Source of the DNA: Pseudomonadota bacterium
GTDB lineage: Bacteria; Pseudomonadota; Alphaproteobacteria; UBA8366; JADFVY01
NCBI GenBank assembly: GCA_015222795.1
Contig: JADFVY010000264.1
Span: forward strand, 1 to 14,904
Length of the DNA stretch: 14,904 nt
Direction: 5' to 3'
The position numbers were made by a program, and so were the translations under genes. The notes under the pieces were generated by a model. It worked only from the letters and a program-made list of their open reading frames with translations, had not been told where the DNA came from and made no database searches. Of this stretch, positions 1 through 6,970 are shown piece after piece. Every line of letters starts with the position of its first letter. The first letter of the stretch is position 1.

Positions 1-1471
1 CCTCCAGGGTTTCCATGTCGTAGACGATCACCGCGCCATCCATGTCCCAGATGCTCAACAGAGCATAACGTCCGTCCTTGGTGAATTCGATATGGGCGGC
101 GGTCTTGCCGGGCGCGGGGCGGAGCGTCTTGACGATCTCCAGGGTTCGCTTGTCGATGATATGAACGGCGTCCTTGTTGGGCCCGAAGAACACGTCGACC
201 CAGGCATAGTGGCTGTTTTCATGGCTGCGCATGAAGAAGCCGGGGCCTTGCGTATCGATAACCTTCACCACCTTCCAGCTCTTCATATCGATTACGCTGA
301 CCTTGCCTTCCTTGAGATGGGGCGTGGCCAGAACGCGGCGGCCCTTGTAATCGAAGGTAATGCCAGAGCCCAGATGCGGCATTCCCGGCAAAGGAACCTT
401 GGCGATTTCGCGGCCCACATCCATATGCACGACAACCGCCTGCGTGCCGTCGCGCGACGCGCCGAAGACATGGCGATAGGGCTGGTCGAAAAAGAAATCT
501 TCGAGCGGGCCGGTGAGTTCGATTCGTCGTACGGGGAACCGGTCCGCGGTAAGGCTCTCTTCGTGGCCTTCCTCGAAGCTGTGCACAAATCCCGCGAAAC
601 GGGCGGGCGGTTCATCCTCGTAGGAGACCTCCCACATCTCCGGCACGTCTTTCAGCGCAACGACAAAGCTGTTGCGCGGATATGCGGTGTAAACGGCGCT
701 GACCCGCGAGGATTTGCCTTGCAGACTCTTGATCGGAATGATCTTGATCGGCTTAAGGTCGGTGGTGTCCAGCATCACCAGGTTTTGCGGCAGATAATTC
801 GCCACCGCCACAAAACGCCCGTCGCCGGAAACCGCGATATTGCGGGTATTGATGCCAGCGCGAATTTCAGCGACGACCTGCAGACTGTGCAAATCGTATT
901 TTATCACCCAGCCGTCGCGCGAGGCCAGATAGGTAAAGCGGCCATCGGGCGAGAACTTGGCCCCGCCATGCAGCGCAAAAGGACTGGGGAACCGGGCCAG
1001 GGGTTCGAATCTGTCGCCGTCCATGATGGTGACGTGATGGTCACCGCCCTCAACCACGACGAACAAATTCATCGGGTCGGCCTTGTGCAGGGGCGCCTTG
1101 GGCAGAGTCGCGGGATCGACATGCTGGATATGGCTGTCGTTTATTTCTTCCAGCCCCCAACCGGGAATCTCCGGTAGCGGCGTATAGATCAGCGTTACAA
1201 GCGCGTCGATCTGGGCCGCGGTCAACTTGTCGCCATAAACAGGCATCTGGGTCGCGGGACGGCCATTCGCGATTAAATCGTGGGCCGCCTTTTTGCGTAG
1301 CCGGCCAAGATTCTCCGGCAACAACGCCGGCCCCATGCCGCCCAACCGGTCGCCGCCATGGCATCCCGCGCAATGTTCCAGATAGATGGTTTCGGTATCG
1401 GGCGTATCGGCGGAGGCGGAACCGGCGGCCAGAAGCGCCGCCAGAAAACTAGCGCTGAGCAGCCGCTTCAT
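1..1471 (-). CDS. nirN: NirN, dihydro-heme d1 dehydrogenase (c-type cytochrome plus d1 propeller), C-terminus cut by the window edge
   Basis: Reading the minus strand from the ATG at 1471 gives 490 codons without a stop up to the window edge. The usual NirN length is close to 500, so only a short tail is missing. Residues 1-21 are a signal peptide ending ASA. A CAGCH heme c site lies at 34-38, with Met76 in TQMPVYGD as the probable sixth ligand. The rest is a repeat-rich beta-propeller like the d1 domain of NirS (for example FSPDGRFTYLASRDGW and FTKDGRYALLSIWD). The family oxidises dihydro-heme d1 to heme d1 in the periplasm, the last step before transfer to NirS. A purine-rich AGGGGGAA lies just upstream of the start, which overlaps the end of nirJ by 23 bases. 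NirS itself is excluded because a full nirS stands upstream and the cytochrome domain here resembles NirC. Confidence 0.9.
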   Translation of the reverse strand, partial: MKRLLSASFLAALLAAGSASADTPDTETIYLEHCAGCHGGDRLGGMGPALLPENLGRLRKKAAHDLIANGRPATQMPVYGDKLTAAQIDALVTLIYTPLPEIPGWGLEEINDSHIQHVDPATLPKAPLHKADPMNLFVVVEGGDHHVTIMDGDRFEPLARFPSPFALHGGAKFSPDGRFTYLASRDGWVIKYDLHSLQVVAEIRAGINTRNIAVSGDGRFVAVANYLPQNLVMLDTTDLKPIKIIPIKSLQGKSSRVSAVYTAYPRNSFVVALKDVPEMWEVSYEDEPPARFAGFVHSFEEGHEESLTADRFPVRRIELTGPLEDFFFDQPYRHVFGASRDGTQAVVVHMDVGREIAKVPLPGMPHLGSGITFDYKGRRVLATPHLKEGKVSVIDMKSWKVVKVIDTQGPGFFMRSHENSHYAWVDVFFGPNKDAVHIIDKRTLEIVKTLRPAPGKTAAHIEFTKDGRYALLSIWDMDGAVIVYDMETLE

Positions 1472-2651
1472 CGCGCTTCCCCCTGTAGGGCCGATTGACG
1501 ACGCGGCGGCCGGCGGCAATGCCTATCTCAGTATCGCTGAGGTAACAGGCGGGATCTTCTTCCCATGGGTCGCCGGTCAGGCGTTCGGCGCGCACGCGGG
1601 TATTGCCGCCGCAGATGGCGAAATGACGGCACTTCCCGCAACGGCCCTTGATCTGGCGTGGGCTGGCCTTCAGGCCGGCCATGATGGGGTCCGAGGTATC
1701 GGCCCAGATTTCGGAGAAGGGGCGATCCTTCACATTGCCGATGTCATAGTGCCACCACATGGTATCGGGGTGGACCGTGCCCAGATTGTCGATATTAGCG
1801 ACGTTGACGCCCGAGGCATTGCCGCCCCAGGCTTCCAGTTTGGCCTTGATATGGGCGGCGCGGTGGGGGAAGTGCTTTTCGACCCACATCAGGAAATAAA
1901 CCCCGTCGGCATCGTTGTTGCCGGTAACGAATTCCTTGTGCTCGCCCCGTTTCACATAGTCCCAACAGCGTTCGAACATCACATCCATGGCGTCGCGCGT
2001 GGTCCGGTGCGCGGCATCGTCGCCGCGATTGCGGTTACCGCGCCCGGCATATACCAGGTGGGACAGGTAGAACTTGTCGATATTCTCGCCTTCGACCAGG
2101 TCGAGGATACCGTTGAGGGATTCAATATTGCCCTCGGTCATGGTGTAGCGCACACCAACCTTGATACCCCGGTCATGGCATAGACGTATGCCGCGCATCG
2201 AGGCGTCGAAGGCGCCCTCCTGCCGGCGAAAGCGGTCATGCACCTCGCCGATACCATCCAGACTGATGCCCAGATAGTCGTAGCCGATTTCGGCGATGCG
2301 GTCGGCGGTTGCCTCGTCGATCAGCGTGCCGTTGGTCGACAGCGCCACGTAGAAACCCATCGCCTTGGCGTGCCTGGAGATCTCGAAGATATCGGGCCGC
2401 AACAGCGGTTCGCCACCCGACAGGATCAGCACCGGCACCTTGAACGTCTTCAGATCGTCCATCACCGTGAAAACCTGATCGGTGGAAAGCTCACCGGGGA
2501 AATCGGTATCGGCTGAAATCGAATAGCAATGCTTGCAGTTCAGATTGCAGCGCCGGACGAGGTTCCAGATCACGACCGGCCCCGGTGGCTTGGCGTTGCG
2601 CACCGGCGTGGGATTGTCGATCTCCTGCATGAACTGGCTGAGGCGAAACAT
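1449..2651 (-). CDS. nirJ: NirJ, heme d1 biosynthesis radical SAM protein
   Basis: The 400-residue product begins at ATG 2651. It carries the radical SAM cluster motif CNLNCKHC (Cys35, Cys39, Cys42) and the SAM-binding GGEP at 79-82. The C-terminal auxiliary-cluster region has Cys338, Cys341, Cys347 and Cys369 (CGKCRHFAICGGN, then DPACY), the SPASM/Twitch-type pattern of NirJ. The family acts in the cytoplasm on 12,18-didecarboxysiroheme, removing two propionate side chains and leading to the oxo groups of heme d1. The ribosome site TAGGAGAG contains the TAG stop of nirH, so nirH and nirJ are closely coupled. The 3' end overlaps nirN. Related heme enzymes such as AhbC or AhbD share the fold, but the gene order settles NirJ. 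Confidence 0.95.
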   Translation of the reverse strand: MFRLSQFMQEIDNPTPVRNAKPPGPVVIWNLVRRCNLNCKHCYSISADTDFPGELSTDQVFTVMDDLKTFKVPVLILSGGEPLLRPDIFEISRHAKAMGFYVALSTNGTLIDEATADRIAEIGYDYLGISLDGIGEVHDRFRRQEGAFDASMRGIRLCHDRGIKVGVRYTMTEGNIESLNGILDLVEGENIDKFYLSHLVYAGRGNRNRGDDAAHRTTRDAMDVMFERCWDYVKRGEHKEFVTGNNDADGVYFLMWVEKHFPHRAAHIKAKLEAWGGNASGVNVANIDNLGTVHPDTMWWHYDIGNVKDRPFSEIWADTSDPIMAGLKASPRQIKGRCGKCRHFAICGGNTRVRAERLTGDPWEEDPACYLSDTEIGIAAGRRVVNRPYRGKRDEAAAQR

Positions 2652-2663
2652 GGTCTCTCTCTC

Positions 2664-3173
2664 CTACCCGGCGATTCGAAGGCCGGTTTTTTTCAGTATT
2701 TTGCTGCTGAAAAGCACGTCATGGCCACGGTCCCAGTCGCCAAGGACGGCGGCAATGTTCACTAGTTTTTCGGCTACCTCGTCACGGCCGCGGCCATGCA
2801 CCATGGCGAAAAGATTGTAGGGCCAGTCCGGAAGGTGGCGCGGGCGGCGATAACAGTGGCTGACAAATTCCAGCGCGCCGACCATGTGGCCAGCCTCGGC
2901 CACATGCTCGTCCGGCACGTCCCATACCGACATGCCGTTGGCCTTCCAGCCCAGGGCGTAATGGTTCGGCACCGCGCCAATTCGGCGAATGGCGCCGGCA
3001 TCCAGCAAATTCTGCATCCGTTGCATGACGTCGGCGGGCGCCAGGCCCAGCTCATCGGCGATGGCGTGATAGGGCCGCGCGACCAGCGGCAAGCCACCTT
3101 GCGTCGCCGCGACGATACGCCGGTCGACCGGGTCAAGCCCGGACTCATCGCCCATGTCCAACGCGTTACTCAT
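2664..3173 (-). CDS. nirH: NirH, siroheme decarboxylase subunit (AsnC/Lrp-like)
   Basis: This 169-residue protein starts at ATG 3173, which shares an ATGA overlap with the nirG stop. An upstream in-frame codon at 3305 would only lengthen it into nirG. It opens with a winged-helix AsnC-like region (DPVDRRIVAATQGGLPL). It then shows the NirL/NirH signatures HYALGWKANGMSVWD at 71-85 and CYRRPRHLPDWPYNLF at 107-122. NirD, L, G and H together decarboxylate the acetate side chains of siroheme to give 12,18-didecarboxysiroheme in the cytoplasm. The fold derives from transcription regulators, but the operon position makes a catalytic role far more likely. NirH rather than NirL is assigned from the conserved order D-L-G-H-J; motifs alone do not separate them well. 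Confidence 0.9.
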   Translation of the reverse strand: MSNALDMGDESGLDPVDRRIVAATQGGLPLVARPYHAIADELGLAPADVMQRMQNLLDAGAIRRIGAVPNHYALGWKANGMSVWDVPDEHVAEAGHMVGALEFVSHCYRRPRHLPDWPYNLFAMVHGRGRDEVAEKLVNIAAVLGDWDRGHDVLFSSKILKKTGLRIAG

Positions 3174-3613
3174 GCGGTCAGCCTCAATTCGAGGAAATAT
3201 TCCTCTTCCTTGGGCATATTCAAGACCTCGAGGCCGGTTTGTTCCTTGATCTGGCTCAGTATTTCGGCGATTCTCTCCGGCCGCTCCACACCGACCACGA
3301 ACCACATATTCAGCGCGTGCTCGCGCTGATAGTTATGGGCGACCTCGGGAAAGGCATTGACGATTTCGGCGACCTCGTCGAATCGGTTTTCGGGCACCGC
3401 CATGGCCGCCAGCGTAAAGGCGCCGCCCAGCCTGGCCACGTCGTAGAGCGGCCCGAAGCGGGTCAGTGTACGGCTTTCCAATAGCGCCCGCAGGCGCTCG
3501 ATCACTTCTTCCTCGGTCATGGCGAGCCGTTCGGCAATGGCCGCGTAGGGGCGTTCCTCAATCGGCACGCCGCCATGCAGGGCGTTGATCAATTCCCGGT
3601 CGAGGGCATCCAT
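3170..3613 (-). CDS. nirG: NirG, siroheme decarboxylase subunit (AsnC/Lrp-like)
   Basis: Starting at ATG 3613 the product is 147 residues, the expected NirG size. A start at 3703 would add 30 residues lying over the end of nirL. The N-terminus (MDALDRELINALHGGVPIEE) begins like that of its three paralogues. NYQREHALNMWF at 94-105 is the NirD/NirG-type signature whose Arg-Glu-His segment lies in the proposed active site of siroheme decarboxylases. It works with NirD, NirL and NirH. The start lies 5 bases after the nirL stop, and the stop overlaps the nirH start by 4 bases. It is closest in the window to nirD, so the assignment as G depends on gene order. Confidence 0.9.
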   Translation of the reverse strand: MDALDRELINALHGGVPIEERPYAAIAERLAMTEEEVIERLRALLESRTLTRFGPLYDVARLGGAFTLAAMAVPENRFDEVAEIVNAFPEVAHNYQREHALNMWFVVGVERPERIAEILSQIKEQTGLEVLNMPKEEEYFLELRLTA

Positions 3614-3618
3614 GGTCT

Positions 3619-4116
3619 CTACGTCCCGGCCGCGGCGCATTTGGCGTAGCGCGCGCCACGCTGTTTGAACTGTCGGGTGCTGAAAAGAACGCTGTGCGGG
3701 CAATCCGCCGCGCCGGCGGCGGCGGCGGCGGCCTCGGCCAGCGCCTCAACCCTGGTCCGGTCGCGGCCATGGATCATGCAGAACAGATTATAGGGCCAGT
3801 CCGGCAGACGGCGGGGGCGGCGATAGCACAGGGTCACATAATCCAGCGCCGCCAGCTTTCCCGCGACCTCCCCCACGGCATCGTCGGGGATATCCCAGAC
3901 CACCATGGCGTTCGCCCTGTAACCCAGTTCGCGATGGGACAGAACCAGGCCAAAGCGCCGGATAAAGCCGCGCTTTGTCAGGTCCCTGATACAATCGATC
4001 ACCTGCGCTTCCGACAGGCCGACCTGGCGCGCGACCGCCGCATAAGGAAGCTTCTCCAGCGGCAGCCCGTCCTGGATCGCGGCGATCAGTTCGCGTTCTT
4101 TGGGTGTCAGGTCCAT
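3619..4116 (-). CDS. nirL: NirL, siroheme decarboxylase subunit (AsnC/Lrp-like)
   Basis: The 165-residue protein shows HRELGYRANAMVVWD at 61-75 and CYRRPRRLPDWPYNLF at 97-112, shared almost word for word with NirH. The N-terminus is an AsnC-type helix-turn-helix region (LTPKERELIAAIQDGLPLEKLPY). An alanine run at about 129-137 is encoded by a GGC/GCC triplet repeat and probably forms a flexible linker. The ATG at 4116 overlaps the nirD end by 10 bases and has no clear Shine-Dalgarno sequence, so translation probably depends on ribosomes finishing nirD. The role is siroheme decarboxylation with NirD, and with G and H, in the cytoplasm. L rather than H is chosen by position. Confidence 0.9.
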   Translation of the reverse strand: MDLTPKERELIAAIQDGLPLEKLPYAAVARQVGLSEAQVIDCIRDLTKRGFIRRFGLVLSHRELGYRANAMVVWDIPDDAVGEVAGKLAALDYVTLCYRRPRRLPDWPYNLFCMIHGRDRTRVEALAEAAAAAAGAADCPHSVLFSTRQFKQRGARYAKCAAAGT

Positions 4117-4571
4117 TGCAGGGGAAATCCCAGATCGATGTGAAAAGCTTCTTCAAGCGGCAAATCCATGACGGGGATACCCGTGCGCCTGGCGATCTCG
4201 TCCAGCACCTCGGCGACCCGTTCGGCGTCCGGCGCGGCCAGCACGAACCACAGATTAAAACCGTGCTCGCGCTCGTAATTATGGTTCACCTCATCATAGT
4301 CGCTGACCAGGGCGGCAACTTCTTCCAGCCGCTCGGGTGGCACCGTCATGGCGGCCAGCGTACTGGCCCCGACGCGATGGGGCGCGAATACCGGGCCGAC
4401 ACGGGTGATCAGACCGGCATCCTTCATCCGGCCAAGCAGGTCCAGCACCGTATTCTCGTCGCAGCCCAACCGTTCGGCAATGGCCAGATATGGCCGGGAC
4501 TCCAAAGGGAACTCCTTCTGAAATCCGTCCAGAAGCTCCTTTTCCAGCATGCCGAACTGGTCGATATTCAT
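4107..4571 (-). CDS. nirD: NirD, siroheme decarboxylase subunit (AsnC/Lrp-like)
   Basis: This 154-residue protein begins 3 bases after the nirF stop. It has the AsnC-like start (FGMLEKELLDGFQKEFPLE) and the NirD/NirG signature NYEREHGFNLWF at 98-109. The family forms a complex with NirL that decarboxylates siroheme. In some organisms nirD and nirL are fused; here they stay separate with a 10-base overlap. Being first of the four after nirF fits the order F-D-L-G-H-J. Confidence 0.9.
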   Translation of the reverse strand: MNIDQFGMLEKELLDGFQKEFPLESRPYLAIAERLGCDENTVLDLLGRMKDAGLITRVGPVFAPHRVGASTLAAMTVPPERLEEVAALVSDYDEVNHNYEREHGFNLWFVLAAPDAERVAEVLDEIARRTGIPVMDLPLEEAFHIDLGFPLQWT

Positions 4572-4574
4572 GCC

Positions 4575-5768
4575 CTACAACCCTGTCTTATGGGCGCGGG
4601 CGGTGAGGAAAATCCCGCTGGGTTTCATCACAGGCAATTCCTTTACGGGCTGGAGCGTGGCGGTATCGTATATCACCACCTTGTCCGCGTCCCGCACCGA
4701 CACCCAGACTTGCTCGCCGCGCGGCGTGAACTCCATATGCAGAACCGCCTTGCCGGGTTTCAGCGTGGCGACGATCTTGCGGCTGGGCAAATCGATGACC
4801 TGGACCGTATCGTTCAGGGGATGGGCAAAATTGACCCAGACCTGACGCCCGTCGGGGCGGGCCACCGCGAAGACCGGTTGGCCATAGACCGGAATGCGCC
4901 CGGCTTCCCGCCAGGTATTCATGTCCAGCAACAACACCTCATGGCGCCCGACAGCGGGCAGTGCCGCATAGTTGCCGGCTACCGCCCAGCCCTCGAGATG
5001 TGGCATCTTGTACACCGGAAGGGGTTCCTCGCCGCGGCCGTAGCCATCCAGAATACGGCGCATGCCGGCTTGCGGGTTCCACATGTCCAGCAGGGACAAC
5101 CCGTCCTCGCCGAACAAGCCGGCAATATAGTAGCGGCCATTGCCGGTGATCAGCGCGTCGTATGGCAAGGCGCCGATATCGGTGAATTTGGTCAGTTTTG
5201 GCGCGGTGGGATCGGCCATGTCCGCAATCCATGTCTCACCCGCGTCATAGAGCGTGAAGACGAAGCGATTCCCAGGCGCATCCACCAGCCCAATGACCTT
5301 CGAGGTCGAGCCGTCGGCGGCTGTCGCGGGAATGTCGGCGACCAGATCCAGTGTTTCCGCATCGAACACCTTCACGCCACCAGGCACATAGTTGGCGACG
5401 GCGACAAGTCGCCCGTCCTGGGATATCGCGCCACCGACGCTGTTGCCGCCCTGGACGACCCGATTGACGACCTTGCCGGCCAGGATATCCACCTTGGTCA
5501 GTCCGCCATCGCGGCCAAATACGAAGGCGTACCGCTCATCGCGCGAGAATACCACCGAGGCGTGGGAAGTATCGCCCAGGCCGGGCACCCGGGACAGGAT
5601 TGTATTGGATGTTGTCTCTATCACGACGAGACTTCCCGCGGCTCGTTCGATAATCACACCCATGTCGCCTGTCCCGCGCGTGGGCGCCTGGGCGCAGCCG
5701 GCCAGAAGCGCGGCCGTCAGGGCAATCAGGCAGAGCATGATGGTTGCACGGACCGGTTTGTTAGTCAT
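4575..5768 (-). CDS. nirF: NirF, periplasmic heme d1 biosynthesis propeller protein (probable lipoprotein)
   Basis: The 397-residue protein lacks a CxxCH site but has the d1-type propeller seen in NirS and NirN, with blades such as FSRDERYAFVFGRDGG, ISQDGRLVAVANY and FTPRGEQVWVSVRDADK. The first 25 residues form a signal peptide with a lipobox, Leu22-Ala23-Gly24-Cys25, so the mature protein is probably lipid-anchored on the periplasmic side. NirF is required for heme d1 formation and binds dihydro-heme d1; its exact reaction is unsettled. Its ATG at 5768 shares ATGA with the nirC stop. A NirN identity is excluded by the missing cytochrome domain. Confidence 0.93.
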   Translation of the reverse strand: MTNKPVRATIMLCLIALTAALLAGCAQAPTRGTGDMGVIIERAAGSLVVIETTSNTILSRVPGLGDTSHASVVFSRDERYAFVFGRDGGLTKVDILAGKVVNRVVQGGNSVGGAISQDGRLVAVANYVPGGVKVFDAETLDLVADIPATAADGSTSKVIGLVDAPGNRFVFTLYDAGETWIADMADPTAPKLTKFTDIGALPYDALITGNGRYYIAGLFGEDGLSLLDMWNPQAGMRRILDGYGRGEEPLPVYKMPHLEGWAVAGNYAALPAVGRHEVLLLDMNTWREAGRIPVYGQPVFAVARPDGRQVWVNFAHPLNDTVQVIDLPSRKIVATLKPGKAVLHMEFTPRGEQVWVSVRDADKVVIYDTATLQPVKELPVMKPSGIFLTARAHKTGL

Positions 5769-6088
5769 TTAGCTGGTTTCCCGTTACGCAACTGGCGAAC
5801 AAGCCAGAAAGCTTCTTCCTCGGAGATTTCGAAATTCCACGGGCCCATCGGGGTGCCGGGACGGCCCAGCAGAATAGCGTCAACCAATCCCTCGTCGGGT
5901 TTCTCGGCGATATCCCGGGGCAACAATGCCGGCCCCAGGCCGCCCTTCCTGGTCAGTCCGTGGCAGGAACCGCAGTCCTGCTCCAGCAAATAAAGAAGTT
6001 CCTTCTGGCGCGGCGCCGCCGGATCGCCCGCAAACGCGGGTGACGCCCAAACGACGACGACCATGACGACCGCAATGAACCTAAGCAT
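5765..6088 (-). CDS. nirC: NirC, small periplasmic c-type cytochrome
   Basis: The start is placed at ATG 6088, giving 107 residues with a clean signal peptide ending AFA at residue 20. The longer frame from 6178 would put 30 implausible residues ahead of it inside nirE. A GAGG ribosome site lies 6 bases upstream. The single heme c site is CGSCH (Cys39, Cys42, His43), with Met81 in TPMGPW as the likely second ligand. GGLGPALLP at 49-57 closely matches GGMGPALLP in NirN. NirC-type cytochromes (c55x) are thought to pass electrons to NirS or take them from the NirN/NirF step. It overlaps nirE by 8 bases and nirF by 4. A nirM-type c551 is less likely given the order E-C-F. Confidence 0.88.
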   Translation of the reverse strand: MLRFIAVVMVVVVWASPAFAGDPAAPRQKELLYLLEQDCGSCHGLTRKGGLGPALLPRDIAEKPDEGLVDAILLGRPGTPMGPWNFEISEEEAFWLVRQLRNGKPAK

Positions 6089-6887
6089 GCCCAGCCTCGC
6101 GCACAAAGGCAGCAAAATCGGCGGTGATGTCGGCGGGACGATTGCCCCGGTCCCTGGCGAATGCCGCAACCCGGCCAACGACGATCAGGGCAGGCGGGTT
6201 CAGGCCAGCCGCCAGAACCCGCTGGGGTAAATCGGCCAGCGTGCCGGTGCAGAGTTGCTGGCCGGGCATGGTGCCGCCTCGGATCGCCGCGGCGGGCGTT
6301 TCAGGCGGCAATCCCGCCTCGATCAACCGGTCGCTAATTTCCTCCAGATTAGCCAGCGCCATATAGAGGACCAGCGTCGTGTCCGGATCGGCAAGGCTCT
6401 TCCAGTTAAGGTCCAGCATTTCGCCGGCCCGCTGGTGACCCGTTACCAGTCGCACGCTGGTGGCCATGCCGCGATGGGTCAGCGGCACGCCGAACTCGGC
6501 CAGGCAGCCCGATGCCGCCGTGATGCCGGGGATAACTTCATAGGGAATAGCGTTGTTGCGGAGTTCTTCGGCTTCCTCGCTGCCGCGGCCGAAAACAAAA
6601 GGATCGCCACCTTTCAGGCGGACCACCGTGCGCCCCGGAGAGGCTAACCCGACCAGCAGCGCGTTAATGCGATCTTGCGGCACCGGATGGCAGCCGCTTT
6701 CCTTGCCGACGAATATACGTTGCGCCTCGGCCGGCGCGAGTTCGAGGATATCTTCCCCGACCAACCGGTCATAGACCAGTATGTCAGCTTGCTGGATGGC
6801 GCGTAGCGCCTTGACCGTAAGCAATTCCGGGTCGCCGGGACCGGCACCCACAAGATATACCTGTACTGTCTCAAGTCTGTCGGACAT
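6081..6887 (-). CDS. nirE: NirE, uroporphyrinogen-III C-methyltransferase
   Basis: The enzyme uses S-adenosylmethionine to methylate uroporphyrinogen III at C2 and C7, giving precorrin-2, the entry step to siroheme and heme d1. SUMT signatures are clear: GAGPGDPELLT at 14-24, KGGDPFVFGRGSEEAEEL, and VIPGITAASGCLAEFGVPLTH split across the middle third. At 268 residues it is a stand-alone methyltransferase, without the dehydrogenase/chelatase domain of CysG. ATG 6887 is preferred over GTG 6893 because AGGGGG sits 5 bases before the ATG and would abut the GTG. CobA has the same activity, but the position just after nirS supports the name NirE. Confidence 0.93.
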   Translation of the reverse strand: MSDRLETVQVYLVGAGPGDPELLTVKALRAIQQADILVYDRLVGEDILELAPAEAQRIFVGKESGCHPVPQDRINALLVGLASPGRTVVRLKGGDPFVFGRGSEEAEELRNNAIPYEVIPGITAASGCLAEFGVPLTHRGMATSVRLVTGHQRAGEMLDLNWKSLADPDTTLVLYMALANLEEISDRLIEAGLPPETPAAAIRGGTMPGQQLCTGTLADLPQRVLAAGLNPPALIVVGRVAAFARDRGNRPADITADFAAFVREAGHA

Positions 6888-6892
6888 TCCCA

Positions 6893-6898
6893 CCCCCT
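6893..6898 (-). promoter_or_regulatory. Ribosome binding site deciding the nirE start
   Basis: AGGGGG on the minus strand lies 5 bases before ATG 6887. The alternative GTG start at 6893 would consume its last G, so the ATG is favoured. Confidence 0.6.
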
Positions 6899-6933
6899 GG
6901 CTTATGGTTTGTCCACGAAATTATAAGAGGATC

Positions 6934-6957
6934 GGGTGGAGCCACATGGCCCCACCC
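6934..6957 (-). terminator. Stem-loop between nirS and nirE, probable partial terminator or mRNA stabiliser
   Basis: On the minus strand, 13 bases after the nirS stop, ten bases (GGGTGGGGCC) pair with GGCTCCACCC around an ATGT loop, with one G-U pair. No uninterrupted U-run follows; the sequence continues GATCCTCTTATAATTT. It is therefore unlikely to stop all transcription. Inference: it trims or shields the nirS message so that the abundant enzyme is made in excess of the cofactor-synthesis proteins. Confidence 0.55.
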
Positions 6958-6970
6958 TCTGCCCCTACGC

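Noticed and set aside
92..1177. Plus-strand open frame of 361 codons at the left edge
   Set aside because: The minus strand here reads as an unbroken NirN with signal peptide and heme c site; the plus frame resembles no family.
1386..2183. Plus-strand open frame of 265 codons opposite nirJ
   Set aside because: It is antisense to the radical SAM gene nirJ and has no ribosome site or domain of its own.
2664..4571. Cluster of AsnC/Lrp transcription regulators
   Set aside because: The helix-turn-helix resemblance is ancestral; the motifs and operon position match siroheme decarboxylase subunits NirD, L, G and H.
4104..5993. Plus-strand open frame of 629 codons opposite nirD, nirF and part of nirC
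   Set aside because: It lies antisense to three well-recognised genes, has no recognisable domain, and is the expected shadow of high-G+C coding sequence.
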